Source: an uncultured Erysipelotrichaceae bacterium
GTDB taxonomy: Bacteria > Bacillota_I > Bacilli_A > Erysipelotrichales > Erysipelotrichaceae
Direction: 5' to 3'
Length of the DNA: 64,000 bases
Assembly (NCBI GenBank): GCA_937874965.1
Contig: CALNCD010000068.1
Coordinates: 1 to 64,000, forward strand
Notes under the pieces: model-generated
Databases searched by the model: none
What the model was told of the DNA's origin: nothing
The model's input: the letters and a program-made list of their open reading frames with translations, nothing else
Part shown: positions 34,426-43,669 of the stretch, in pieces
How positions within the stretch are numbered: position 1 is the stretch's first letter
How the letters are laid out: every line of letters begins with the position of its first letter
Program-made: the position numbers and the translations under genes

Positions 34426-35963
34426 CAGCGTGCATGTCTTAGCAGACGTTTGATGTTCTTGACCAGCATATAGGAGCCTGAGCCGAAGTGCAGGGTAAAT
34501 CCTGCCCGGGATTCAACAATCCGGACAACTCCGATCTGGTGAAGTTCACTGATATTGATTTTCTGGCTATCCAGCATATTCACAATGATCTTGGTTGGTG
34601 TCGCTTGGATATTGCGGATGTTGTCCAACCCCCCTAACCCACTGATCATTCCATTGATCTTCTTGTCTTTCACGCCGATATTCAAAATATCGAGCGCCAT
34701 GTTGTTGTAGTAGAATGTTGTGATGATGAAATAAACCGCAAAGGCAATCACCCCGATATAAATCATCAGGATAATCCGATTGCTGAGCAATGAGTTGTTG
34801 TAGTAGAAGATAAAATCAATCAGATTGCCTGGGTTAGCCGTATTCAATGTTGTCATGGTTGAAAACCCAACGAATAGTGATAATCCGGAGACAATCGCAA
34901 AAATCAGGGAAACCAGCAAAAGATGGATGACATAGAGCAGCGGAGCTGTCAGCAACATGATAATTTCTATCGGCAGGATATTTCCGGACAAGACTGAAAT
35001 CAGGAAAACCACAATCAGGAGAATCAGGTGCTTGCGTCTTTCATACGACCCTGAATAAGTTCGATACATTGCGAAAAGGTAACCCGGTATCGCAAAGATA
35101 TTGATAATATAGTAAGCAGCCGTGAACTTGCCGGATTCATAGAGAATCCCTAGGTTCATCTGGGCCAGCCAGATATTCAGATCACCGTTGAACACTGATC
35201 CGAAGGAATCCATCCAGGATCCTCCGAAGCTTGCCAGCCAGAACTCAGAGCGAACGATGTTGGAAAGATTCAACAGTGAAGCGATACGATCCACAAATCC
35301 ATAAATAAAGAAGTTCATCGGATTACGGACATCACTGCGGATAACATCGAAAATTGCGTAGAGCAGCTGAAGAATAAACGGCCAGATATAGGCTAAGGCA
35401 ATGCCTGCGGCAGCAGTAAGCAATACACCCAGGAGCAGGGACCACATATGATTATCCAGGAATCCCAGTAACCCATATCCTCCAAAACGCGTGGTTTGCT
35501 TGCTGGAATAGCGCGTAATCACATACACGATAAGTGCTGCTATAAGTCCCAGGGAAAAGGCTGATCCCGTTCCTGTTCCTATTCCCAGTTTTTCCAGATT
35601 GACAGAAAAGAAGGAATTGAAGACATTTGAAGAGAGCGTCGCTTTGCTTAACATCGGATACGCAAAAGTCACGACGATTTGCAGGACCACATAATTGACG
35701 ATTCCAGTAACCACCTGGGTATTATCATTGGTCTTGGAAAGCAAAAGCACACTCAGCAGCAACAGAGGATAAAGGGTAATTATAAAAGACCCGATGTAAA
35801 CCAGAACATAGGCCACGACTGTTAGCAGACTATTGGACCAGTGAAATGTATTGACCATATATGTGTTCAGGAATACATTGCCAATACCTGAAAACAACAA
35901 CCCCAGAACCAGAATTTTCACAGAAAACAATACGGATTCATAGGCAGAATGCCATCTATTCAT
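34425..35963 (-). CDS. PTS EIICB-like membrane protein lacking catalytic motifs
   Basis: 512 residues with the plan of glucose-family PTS permeases: an EIIC domain of about 10 helices, then a C-terminal EIIB domain (GLGGLDNIRNIQATPTKIIV). Two hallmarks are missing. The EIIC sugar-site motif GITEPIEF appears as GNILPIEI, although the following APLLYVIH is kept, so the Glu is gone. The EIIB phosphorylation motif NCxTRLR appears as ATPTKIIV, with no cysteine. It therefore cannot phosphorylate sugar in the normal way. AGGTGA precedes ATG 35963. It is divergent from the SEDS gene. A sensor or shape-related role is speculative. Confidence 0.82.
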   Translation of the reverse strand: MNRWHSAYESVLFSVKILVLGLLFSGIGNVFLNTYMVNTFHWSNSLLTVVAYVLVYIGSFIITLYPLLLLSVLLLSKTNDNTQVVTGIVNYVVLQIVVTFAYPMLSKATLSSNVFNSFFSVNLEKLGIGTGTGSAFSLGLIAALIVYVITRYSSKQTTRFGGYGLLGFLDNHMWSLLLGVLLTAAAGIALAYIWPFILQLLYAIFDVIRSDVRNPMNFFIYGFVDRIASLLNLSNIVRSEFWLASFGGSWMDSFGSVFNGDLNIWLAQMNLGILYESGKFTAAYYIINIFAIPGYLFAMYRTYSGSYERRKHLILLIVVFLISVLSGNILPIEIIMLLTAPLLYVIHLLLVSLIFAIVSGLSLFVGFSTMTTLNTANPGNLIDFIFYYNNSLLSNRIILMIYIGVIAFAVYFIITTFYYNNMALDILNIGVKDKKINGMISGLGGLDNIRNIQATPTKIIVNMLDSQKINISELHQIGVVRIVESRAGFTLHFGSGSYMLVKNIKRLLRHAR

Positions 35964-36042
35964 AGATTCACCTCGCAATATATGGTAACATTATATAATA
36001 ACAACAACAATCTTTAAAGGTTGAAAAGGATTATATCGTGTC

Positions 36043-37248
36043 ATGAGTCATTTTCTAGGTGAGCAAAAACTTAAATTTCATATCAATAAAACCTTGGTTA
36101 TGATTATCGCTGCCATGGCGGTACTCAGCGTGGTTTCGATTTACGGTGCCAAACCCCTTTTGGAAGAAGCCAATCAAGGTCTCTATCAGCAGCAGATTTT
36201 CTGGTACATTCTCAGTATCGGGGTTGTTGCCTTTCTCATCTGGTTTGGCGTTGACCGCCTTTTCTCGGGCATCAAGCTTTTCTATTGGATCCTGATCGGC
36301 TTTCTTGCGGTGCTCCTGATTGCACGAGCACTGGGTACTATCGGCATTTCTATTTCCTTTATTCCGCCATTGAACGGAACCTATGGCTGGTATATCTTCT
36401 TTGGCCGGCTCAGTTTTCAACCGGCAGAATTCATGAAAATTGTTTTAATTATCTACAGTGCCCTGATTATCAACAAGCATAACGAAGGCAAGACTGAAGC
36501 TTCCTTTGCCAGTGATATTCAGCTATTTCTCAAAATCGGCAAAATCTGCATTCTTCCTGTACTGCTGATTTTCTTTCAGCCCGAAACCGGAATTATCCTG
36601 GTCATGGCTTTCAGTATTCTCATAATGCTCGCTGTATCAGGAATCCGTAAAGAATGGCTGGTTCTTCTCGTTGCCTTTATCATTGTTGCCTATCTGGGAA
36701 TTATCTATATCTATTTCAATCATCCCAAATTAATCGAAATGTTTCTTGGATCAAACTATAAATCTGGCCGGATTGCTGGCTGGCTCGAACCCGAAAAATA
36801 TGTAATTGGCTCTGGTTTCCATCTCTATACGGCTCAGCTTGCCTATGGAACCGCGGGATGGTTCGGCCATGGCTTCTCTTCCTTCGTCACGAAGATTCTG
36901 GAGCCTCAAAATGACTTTATCTTTGCTTTGATTACTCAGGACTTCGGATTCTATGGCGGAATTATTACGATGATTCTATGTCTCGTCATGGATTTCCAGC
37001 TGATCCGAATAGCCTATCGTTTTCCAAAAACACGTGAAAAATACCTCGTTGCCGGGGTATTGGGAATGCTTCTGTATCAACAGTTTCAAAATATCGGCAT
37101 GATTTTAGGCGTCATGCCCATCACCGGAATTACATTGCCGTTTATCTCCTATGGAGGATCTTCCTTGATTTCCTACATGATCCCCTTTGCGATCATCTTC
37201 AACATGAGCAGCGAAACCATCAACCTGGGAACCCACTATATTCAATAA
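36043..37248 (+). CDS. rodA: SEDS-family peptidoglycan polymerase (RodA/FtsW type)
   Basis: Membrane glycosyltransferase that polymerises lipid II. 401 residues, about 10 helices. Family signatures are FQPAEFMKIVLI, the catalytic Asp region EPQNDFIFALITQDFGFYGG and ITLPFISYGGSSLISY. The usually strict QPDxGT motif reads QPETGI, a conservative Asp to Glu change. No class B PBP is adjacent, so RodA versus FtsW is judged on general resemblance only. AAAAGGA lies 12 nt before the ATG. It overlaps the convergent NAD kinase gene by 7 nt. Confidence 0.88.
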   Translation: MSHFLGEQKLKFHINKTLVMIIAAMAVLSVVSIYGAKPLLEEANQGLYQQQIFWYILSIGVVAFLIWFGVDRLFSGIKLFYWILIGFLAVLLIARALGTIGISISFIPPLNGTYGWYIFFGRLSFQPAEFMKIVLIIYSALIINKHNEGKTEASFASDIQLFLKIGKICILPVLLIFFQPETGIILVMAFSILIMLAVSGIRKEWLVLLVAFIIVAYLGIIYIYFNHPKLIEMFLGSNYKSGRIAGWLEPEKYVIGSGFHLYTAQLAYGTAGWFGHGFSSFVTKILEPQNDFIFALITQDFGFYGGIITMILCLVMDFQLIRIAYRFPKTREKYLVAGVLGMLLYQQFQNIGMILGVMPITGITLPFISYGGSSLISYMIPFAIIFNMSSETINLGTHYIQ

Positions 37249-38027
37249 AGCGATTCAAGTCGCTTTTTATAGTCCATTTGATGGTAATGCGCAAAGCGGA
37301 CTGTCTTGTCAGAAAGTTTGATTTTGACCTCATTAAAGCCGTCCAGAGCAATGGATAAATGATCATAGCACAAGAATGCATCCAGATATGCATCCTGGCT
37401 TCTCAGCGTTATTTCAGCCGTTCCTGGCAAAATCAACGGTGACTTGATAGACCGGGCACGATAATGATGAATCCCATTCAGCTCAATCATCTGTAAAAGC
37501 TCAAGGCCTTTCCAAAGAATGGCGCCATTCGCTGAGCGATTATAGGCGGTAGACCCATCCTGTCCGCTGATACACAGGCCATTTCCCTGAAAACGCTCAA
37601 AGTAATCCTGATTGATCGTAACATCAATAGTCTGGGTCCTGATTATGCTTTCCACCCTGATTTCATTCAGAGCATAAATCGGATTTGTCGTCGTTATCCC
37701 TTTGCAATGAGCTTCAAGCAGACGCTTTTCTTCCATTTCGGGAACTTTTGAATGGATATCCTCAATCAGCTGTGCCACTTCATCCACCTGATAATCAGTA
37801 TAGAAACCCAAAGTTCCTGTATGAATACCGACAAAGGAAACCTGTTCAAGCTGGCTCCGCCATTGGTGGATGGCATGCAGCAAAGTTCCATCCCCACCGA
37901 CACAGATGACCAGATCAGGATTTGAAATCGTAAAGACCAATCCTTGTTTTACCAATTCATCCTGAATCATTTTTGCTGTTCGTTTGGATACCCGATCATC
38001 ACGGGTTGCTAGTGTAAATGACGTCAT
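37242..38027 (-). CDS. nadK: NAD kinase
   Basis: Makes NADP from NAD and ATP or polyphosphate. 261 residues: VICVGGDGTLLHA (GGDG motif), GIHTGTLGFYTDY, ALNEIRVES (NE motif) and SGQDGSTAYNRSANGA. It is divergent from the CYTH gene, mirroring the nadK-CYTH association common in Firmicutes. Convergent with the SEDS gene. Confidence 0.95.
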   Translation of the reverse strand: MTSFTLATRDDRVSKRTAKMIQDELVKQGLVFTISNPDLVICVGGDGTLLHAIHQWRSQLEQVSFVGIHTGTLGFYTDYQVDEVAQLIEDIHSKVPEMEEKRLLEAHCKGITTTNPIYALNEIRVESIIRTQTIDVTINQDYFERFQGNGLCISGQDGSTAYNRSANGAILWKGLELLQMIELNGIHHYRARSIKSPLILPGTAEITLRSQDAYLDAFLCYDHLSIALDGFNEVKIKLSDKTVRFAHYHQMDYKKRLESLY

Positions 38028-38089
38028 GCTACCACCTCAACACTACGATTATACCAAGTTTCCCCGACCCTGTGGAATAAAAACGTTAA

Positions 38090-38118
38090 TTGTCAAGAAT
38101 TGGAGAGTCTGGTACAAT
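38090..38118 (+). promoter_or_regulatory. Promoter of the CYTH gene
   Basis: TTGTCA (38090-38095), 17 nt, TACAAT (38113-38118); the leader is about 15 nt and contains GTGAGGA. Confidence 0.75.
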
Positions 38119-38139
38119 CGTAGAGAAGTGAGGACCCGT

Positions 38140-38676
38140 ATGAATCAACATCTGGAAGTTGAATACAAGACACTTATTACCAAATCAAGCTATGCAGAGA
38201 TTCTTGGCGATCATCCTGAAGCCGAAACACACACACAGATCAACACGTATTTCGATACAGCCGATCATGAAATCCGAAAACGGCATTGGATGATGCGGAT
38301 CCGCCAGATTGCCCAGACATTTGAATTTACCCTGAAGATACCGAACAACGCCGGTGTAATGGAACATGTTCTGATGCTTGAAAACAACACTATCGAACAT
38401 CCGGATGTCCTTGATTTTCTGGCCTCTTTAGGAATCAAGGGACCTTTCCATATCGCAGGTCAATCCATTACGGAACGGTCCAGTTTCTATGATGAATTCG
38501 CCGAAATCAGTCTCGATTACAGCCGTTTCAAGTCTACAGAAGATTACGAACTTGAGTATGAATTAATAAAAGAAGCCTCTTCAACGAGCGAAGAATGCTT
38601 CCAGGCCTTATTGAGGGCCTACAAGATCACCTATAAAAAAGCACCCGCTAAAGTCGTACGGGCGCTTTCTGATTAA
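38140..38676 (+). CDS. CYTH-domain protein (YjbK-like)
   Basis: 178 residues. The N-terminal EVEYK is the ExExK motif of the CYTH triphosphate-tunnel fold, followed by YFDTADHEIRKRHWMMRIR and TLKIPN, and by a C-terminal YELEYEL strand. These enzymes bind triphosphorylated substrates; some act as tripolyphosphatases. The upstream in-frame ATG at 37984 lies before the promoter and is rejected in favour of 38140, which has GTGAGGA. Confidence 0.9.
   Translation: MNQHLEVEYKTLITKSSYAEILGDHPEAETHTQINTYFDTADHEIRKRHWMMRIRQIAQTFEFTLKIPNNAGVMEHVLMLENNTIEHPDVLDFLASLGIKGPFHIAGQSITERSSFYDEFAEISLDYSRFKSTEDYELEYELIKEASSTSEECFQALLRAYKITYKKAPAKVVRALSD
38634..38668 (-). terminator. Terminator of the dnaX-recR-fhs operon inside the CYTH gene
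   Basis: Minus strand AAAGCGCCCG, 11-nt loop, CGGGTGCTTT (one G-T pair), then T. The hairpin lies wholly within the last codons of the convergent CYTH gene. On the plus strand the same stem has an A-C mismatch, so it favours the minus strand. Confidence 0.65.
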
Positions 38677-38681
38677 CCTGT

Positions 38682-39614
38682 CTATCCCTGGTTTTCTGAA
38701 AGAGAAGTCCTTGTGATCCTTGAATCAGATGTATAAAGATTATCACCCACGGCATGGATATCCGCTTGAAACGGGTTCAAGTCATCGCCATAATAATACG
38801 TTGTCACTGTAAGATTCAGATTGGATTCGATCCGCGTTTTGATTATCTGTGCCTGTCCGATGCGGCTCATGACCAGCTGGCGAAGGTCTTTCTTCAAACC
38901 GAATACGGGATAATATAACGAAAGCCGGGATCGGTCCAAGCTATAGAAGATCCCGATGCACTGTTTCAAGGGATTCATCGGAAGAACAAAACCTCGGAGG
39001 GATTCACGCTGACGAGTTGTCAGGGGCAGATATACCGGTTTGATACAGTCTGCGATTTCATGAATCAGAAGATCCTGATCGAACTGATCACTGGAAAGCG
39101 TATCGTTCAAGGCGCTGCTCCAGACATCGATGCCAATTGTCTTGGCTTTTCTGAGGATATCTGTCGTGATATCCTTTTTGCCGTTGGTCAGATAGGCAAA
39201 GGACTCCAATTGATAAGGAATATGCAAGTCAAACTCAGAAAGAAAGATAGGTCCTTGAAAGAAAATGACATCCTGAAGGGATAGACAATTCAAGCGCTTG
39301 GGTATGCCTTTGTTTTTATTTGCGCGCAGAATAGCCTCCTTGAAGTCCGCCTTGGTCCTATAGCCGTTTTGGGTACCATAGCGATCCCACATCTTCTGCA
39401 GTGACATGCTCTGGATAGAACTCAGCTTGCCGTATCCGATCACGCCTTTTTCTTTTCCTTTGCGTTCTTTGCGATCCAGGAAGAAAAGAAGATCTCCGAT
39501 TGTAAACGACGTGAATGCTTTATCACTCAGACGCCAGAAATTCATCGCCTTGGATCCATTCAGACGATGATATTCAATCATGTGGCGATCACTGACATAG
39601 ACAATTGACGCCAT
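38682..39614 (-). CDS. PUA-like (EVE-type) domain protein, function unknown
   Basis: 310 residues. The N-terminal 150 residues (MNFWRLSDKAF, FTIGDLLFFLDRKERKGKEK, GVIGYGKL, then LSLQDVIFFQGPIFLSEF) resemble PUA-like EVE/ASCH folds, which bind modified nucleic acids and often sit in nucleases. The C-terminal half is not recognised, and no HNH or PD-(D/E)xK motif is evident. TAGGAGG precedes the ATG, 8 nt after fhs, so it is the last gene of the dnaX operon. Confidence 0.7.
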   Translation of the reverse strand: MASIVYVSDRHMIEYHRLNGSKAMNFWRLSDKAFTSFTIGDLLFFLDRKERKGKEKGVIGYGKLSSIQSMSLQKMWDRYGTQNGYRTKADFKEAILRANKNKGIPKRLNCLSLQDVIFFQGPIFLSEFDLHIPYQLESFAYLTNGKKDITTDILRKAKTIGIDVWSSALNDTLSSDQFDQDLLIHEIADCIKPVYLPLTTRQRESLRGFVLPMNPLKQCIGIFYSLDRSRLSLYYPVFGLKKDLRQLVMSRIGQAQIIKTRIESNLNLTVTTYYYGDDLNPFQADIHAVGDNLYTSDSRITRTSLSENQG

Positions 39615-39622
39615 AGTTCCTC

Positions 39623-41287
39623 CTAGAAGATTCCGCTGATTTTTCCTTGGCGATCAATCGTGATATCCAAGGCAGCAGGATGCTTTGGTAACCCTGGCAT
39701 GGTCATAATTGTTCCGGTCATCGCAACGACAAACCCTGCCCCAGCACTTAATTTCAAACGCTTAACATGCAAGACAAACCCACGGGGACGTCCCAATCGT
39801 TTCGCATCATCAGAAAGCGAATACTGCGTCTTGGCGATACAGACCGCCAGATGATCAAATCCATCCCGTTTGAGCTTTTCAAACTGAGCCAGTGCATCAT
39901 CGCTGTATTCAACCCCATCCGCTCCGTAAATGGTTCGTGCGATTGTTTCAATTTTCGCCAGAACATCCATTCCGGGTGTCACAATAGGTGAATAGGTTAT
40001 CTCCGACTGGCAGAGTTCAATGACACTGTTGGCCAGATCCTGTGCACCTAGTCCGCCTTTAGCATAGGCTTCACACAACGCAAATTTGACATCGTGATCA
40101 AGACACCACTGTTTGATGAACCGAATTTCATCCGGCGTATCCGTATGGAAGACATTCAGGGACACCACGCACGGAACATGGTAGGCTGCGATGCTTTCCA
40201 GATGTTTTTCTAGATTTTCAATCCCTGCGCTTAACGCTTCCGTATTCGCTTCCCCCAGATTGTCATAAGCAACGCCGCCATGCAGTTTCAATGCCCGAAT
40301 TGTCGCGACCAGAACAACAGCACTGGGCTTTATGCCTGCAGCAGGACATTTGATATCCAGGAACTTCTCGGCACCCAGATCCGCTCCGAATCCTGCTTCA
40401 GTAACAACGTAATCTGCTAATTTCAATGCCATTGTTGTGGCGATGACACTGTTGCAGCCATGGGCGATATTCGCAAAGGGCCCCCCATGAATCAGGACCG
40501 GTGATTTTTCCAGAGTCTGAACCAGATTCGGTTTTAAAGCATTGACCAGCAATGCGCAGACAGCACCGGTGGCCCCCAACTGATCGACACTCACCGGTTC
40601 ATCTGTCATCGTATAGGCAATAACCATCCGTCCGATGCGCTCTTTCAAGTCAACATAGTCCCGAGCCAGGCAAAAAACAGCCATGACTTCAGAAGCTACC
40701 GTGATATCAAATCCATCAAGCCGCTCAACGCCGTTATTCTTGCCCCGTCCGATTTCAATCTGCCGCAAAGCCCGATCATTCATATCCATGCACCGTTTCC
40801 AGGTGATTTTCTCAGGATTGATATTCAGTTCATTGCCTTGAAACAGATGATTATCCACTAAGGCGCTGATAAGGTTATTCGCTGCGGTAATCGCATGGAT
40901 ATCTCCATTGAAATGCAGGTTGATATCCTCCATAGGAACCACCTGTGCATAACCCCCTCCGGCAGCACCGCCCTTCATCCCGAAAACCGGACCTAATGAA
41001 GGTTCACGCAATGCACCGATAACATCTTTGTTCAAGGAAGCCAATCCATCGACCAAACCGACGGTCGTCGTGGTTTTCCCTTCACCTGCTTTGGTTGGGT
41101 TAATCGCGGTTACCAGGATCAGCTTGCCATTGGAATTCCCATTGATCCGCTGGTGGATATCCAAGGATATCTTGGCTTTGTATTTTCCATAGTGTTCAAC
41201 ATACTCTGAATTGATCTTTGCCTTTTTCGCAATAATATCAATATTCTCCAAAACAGTTTCGTCGGCGATTTCATAGTCCTTCTTCAT
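39623..41287 (-). CDS. fhs: Formate-tetrahydrofolate ligase
   Basis: Makes 10-formyl-THF from formate, ATP and THF for one-carbon metabolism. 554 residues: P-loop TPTKAGEGKTTT-like sequence NPTKAGEGKTTTTVGL, SLGPVFGMKGGAAGGGYAQV, FNGDIHAITAANNL and GFVVAMTGTIMTMPGLP at the end. TAATG overlap with recR indicates coupling. The link to a replication/recombination operon is unusual. Confidence 0.97.
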   Translation of the reverse strand: MKKDYEIADETVLENIDIIAKKAKINSEYVEHYGKYKAKISLDIHQRINGNSNGKLILVTAINPTKAGEGKTTTTVGLVDGLASLNKDVIGALREPSLGPVFGMKGGAAGGGYAQVVPMEDINLHFNGDIHAITAANNLISALVDNHLFQGNELNINPEKITWKRCMDMNDRALRQIEIGRGKNNGVERLDGFDITVASEVMAVFCLARDYVDLKERIGRMVIAYTMTDEPVSVDQLGATGAVCALLVNALKPNLVQTLEKSPVLIHGGPFANIAHGCNSVIATTMALKLADYVVTEAGFGADLGAEKFLDIKCPAAGIKPSAVVLVATIRALKLHGGVAYDNLGEANTEALSAGIENLEKHLESIAAYHVPCVVSLNVFHTDTPDEIRFIKQWCLDHDVKFALCEAYAKGGLGAQDLANSVIELCQSEITYSPIVTPGMDVLAKIETIARTIYGADGVEYSDDALAQFEKLKRDGFDHLAVCIAKTQYSLSDDAKRLGRPRGFVLHVKRLKLSAGAGFVVAMTGTIMTMPGLPKHPAALDITIDRQGKISGIF

Positions 41288-41868
41288 TACTTTCTCCCTT
41301 CAAAGGCCTTCAGCAAGGTCATATCATCCGCATAATCCAAGTGCCCTCCGATCGGCAAACCGAACGCCAACCGTGAAACTGTTGTCAATCCTTCCAGTTT
41401 CTTCTGAATATACAAGGCACTCATTTCCCCTTCAACCGTTGCATTCAATGCCAGGATAACTTCTTGTGTCGAATCATTGACCCGATTCAACAGCTGATCA
41501 ATGTGAATATCCTCAGGCAATATTCCTTTCTGAGGGGAAAGCAGCCCGCCTAAAACATGATATACTCCAGTATACTGCTGTATTCTTTCAATTGCGATTA
41601 AATCTTTGACAGTAGCGACCACACAGATAGTCTGATGATCACGTGCGCCGTCCAGACAGATGCTGCACTGGTCCGCATTGGTGTAATTCCCGCATACGGA
41701 ACAGAAATGGATGTTCTGTTTGCTGTCCAGCAACGACTGGGCAAAAATCGTAATCTCCTCTGAAGGGAGATCCAATAAAGCCAAAGCATAACGCTCAGCT
41801 GTCTTGTCACCGACGCCCGGAAGCTTCTTCAATTCAAAAATAAGCTGTTCAAGTTCTTCTGGATACAT
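41287..41868 (-). CDS. recR: Recombination mediator RecR
   Basis: Works with RecF and RecO to load RecA at gaps. 193 residues: helix-hairpin-helix LKKLPGVGDKTAERYAL, zinc finger CSVCGNYTNADQCSIC, and a TOPRIM domain (VVATVKDLIAIER, LNATVEGEMSALYI). It follows dnaX by 8 nt. The small nucleoid protein gene ybaB, usually between dnaX and recR, is absent. Confidence 0.96.
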   Translation of the reverse strand: MYPEELEQLIFELKKLPGVGDKTAERYALALLDLPSEEITIFAQSLLDSKQNIHFCSVCGNYTNADQCSICLDGARDHQTICVVATVKDLIAIERIQQYTGVYHVLGGLLSPQKGILPEDIHIDQLLNRVNDSTQEVILALNATVEGEMSALYIQKKLEGLTTVSRLAFGLPIGGHLDYADDMTLLKAFEGRK

Positions 41869-41876
41869 TCGCTCAC

Positions 41877-43589
41877 CTACACAATCTCAACATCATCACC
41901 AAATAATTCAAACAAACCCTCGTTCAGCCCTTCATGAACTGAACCCTCCTCTGCAGACTTGATCTGCAGAAGATCATCCGCAATTGCAACCGGATCCGGC
42001 AGAGTCTGACTCTGTGCTTTCTCCTTATACAAATCAACCGCCTGCTTGAAATCAGCCTGAGTAATTGCCTTAATCAATTTGGGCTGACCGAAAAGCATCC
42101 GACTGAACTCCAGCAGCAACGGCTGGATATCCTGTTCTTCCAATTGTCTGACCCGCTCTTCAAAATCGACGGCAACAAACATGAAGTTCCTGCCGCTCAA
42201 GACCACCTCTGAATTCATCAGAAGATTACTGACTTTCATCCAGTGATCATCCGAAATATACTGAATCAGAGTCTTCATTGCCGCAATATCCTTGGCTTTG
42301 TCCTCTTTATTCGCACTGACCATATAAGCGACAACCTCAAGAAGATCCTTAACCGGTGCTGCTTCATTTTCAGAAATCTCTTCGTTTTGCTGCAGTTCAG
42401 CAACAGCAGCAGAAACTGTCGGCTCTGCTGCTTTCTCCTCGCTGGTTTCCGCAACAGGTTTAGGCATTGTCTTCTCAATCGGCTGCAAGGCCGGACGCTG
42501 TCCTTTACGGTTCTTGGAGCGTTCACTTAATCGAATAAGCGTTATCTCCAGATATGCCAAGACATTCTGGGTATACCGTGATTTATCCATTGTTTCCAGC
42601 AGGACATCTATCGCATCTAAAAGATACGGACTGGATACACTGGAGCTGATAACCTTGATTGCGTCCAAGTCCATTGCCGGCAGATACGCTTCCGACTTAT
42701 TGAAATTATAAATAATGGCATTCTTCAGCAGCTCAATGAAATCAAAGACCATCCGCTTCAGATCGACATTCTGCTCACTCATCTGATGGATCAGCATCAG
42801 AGCCTGGTCGACATCGCCGTTCACAATCGCCTGAAACAATTCAAGCCGTTGCTGCGGTGTTGTCACACCATAGATTTCATAAACGTCACTTCGCTTGATT
42901 TCATCATCCGCATAAGCAACTGCTTGTTCTAGGATTGTCAGAGCATCCCGAACCCCGCCGTCCGAAAGGGAACTGATCAGGTCACAGACGCCATCTTCAG
43001 ACTTGATCTGTTCCTTCTCAAGAATCGAGGATAAATACCGGCTTAATTCAGCCGCTTCAATCCGTTTGAAATCAAACCGCTGGCATCGGGAGATAATCGT
43101 CGGCAGAACCTTATGCGCTTCAGTTGTTGCCAGAATAAAAATAACATGCTCAGGAGGCTCTTCCAATGTCTTCAGCAAGGCGTTGAAAGCGCCTTGTGAG
43201 AGCATGTGAACCTCATCGATGATGTAGACTTTATAGCGGCCTTCCAATGGAGCATATTTTACTTTTTCAATCAGATCCCGGATTTCATCGACCCCGTTAT
43301 TGCTGGCAGCATCGATTTCAATGACATCCGGATAGGTGCCGTTCTGAATAGCGAGACAACTCGCACACTTCCCGCACGGACGGTTTTCAGAAGCCTCGCA
43401 ATTCACAGCCTTGGCGAGGATTTTGGCTAAGGTTGTCTTTCCGGTTCCCCGTGGTCCGCAGAAAAGATACGCATGAGAGACCCGATTGCTCTTAAGTGCA
43501 TTCTGCAGTGTTTTCACAATATGATGCTGACCGACGACATCCTGGAATGTTTGCGGTCGATATGTTCGATAAAATGATTTATAGGCCAT
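41877..43589 (-). CDS. dnaX: DNA polymerase III subunits gamma/tau
   Basis: Clamp-loader motor, 570 residues: Walker A GPRGTGKT (45-52), zinc cysteines in CEASENRPCGKCASC, Walker B VYIIDEVHML and sensor LATTEAHKVLPTI. The C-terminal part is low-complexity (TSEEKAAEPTVSAAVAELQQ), then a tau-like domain. The RBS is CAGGAG and the promoter has an extended -10 (TGGTATAAT, 43618-43610). First gene of dnaX-recR-fhs-PUA. Confidence 0.96.
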   Translation of the reverse strand: MAYKSFYRTYRPQTFQDVVGQHHIVKTLQNALKSNRVSHAYLFCGPRGTGKTTLAKILAKAVNCEASENRPCGKCASCLAIQNGTYPDVIEIDAASNNGVDEIRDLIEKVKYAPLEGRYKVYIIDEVHMLSQGAFNALLKTLEEPPEHVIFILATTEAHKVLPTIISRCQRFDFKRIEAAELSRYLSSILEKEQIKSEDGVCDLISSLSDGGVRDALTILEQAVAYADDEIKRSDVYEIYGVTTPQQRLELFQAIVNGDVDQALMLIHQMSEQNVDLKRMVFDFIELLKNAIIYNFNKSEAYLPAMDLDAIKVISSSVSSPYLLDAIDVLLETMDKSRYTQNVLAYLEITLIRLSERSKNRKGQRPALQPIEKTMPKPVAETSEEKAAEPTVSAAVAELQQNEEISENEAAPVKDLLEVVAYMVSANKEDKAKDIAAMKTLIQYISDDHWMKVSNLLMNSEVVLSGRNFMFVAVDFEERVRQLEEQDIQPLLLEFSRMLFGQPKLIKAITQADFKQAVDLYKEKAQSQTLPDPVAIADDLLQIKSAEEGSVHEGLNEGLFELFGDDVEIV

Positions 43590-43609
43590 TTAGCGTCACT
43601 CCTGCGATT

Positions 43610-43618
43610 ATTATACCA
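43610..43618 (-). promoter_or_regulatory. Extended -10 promoter of the dnaX operon
   Basis: Minus strand TG-G-TATAAT, no clear -35. Divergent from the sortase promoter 20 nt away. Confidence 0.6.
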
Positions 43619-43634
43619 TGCGTTATCATTGCAT

Positions 43635-43663
43635 TTGCATAAAAAAAGCATTTACTATATAAT
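43635..43663 (+). promoter_or_regulatory. Sortase promoter giving a leaderless transcript
   Basis: TTGCAT (43635-43640), exactly 17 nt, TATAAT (43658-43663). The ATG is only 6 nt after the -10, so transcription should begin at or beside the start codon and no ribosome site can be on the mRNA. Confidence 0.7.
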
Positions 43664-43669
43664 TTCGAT

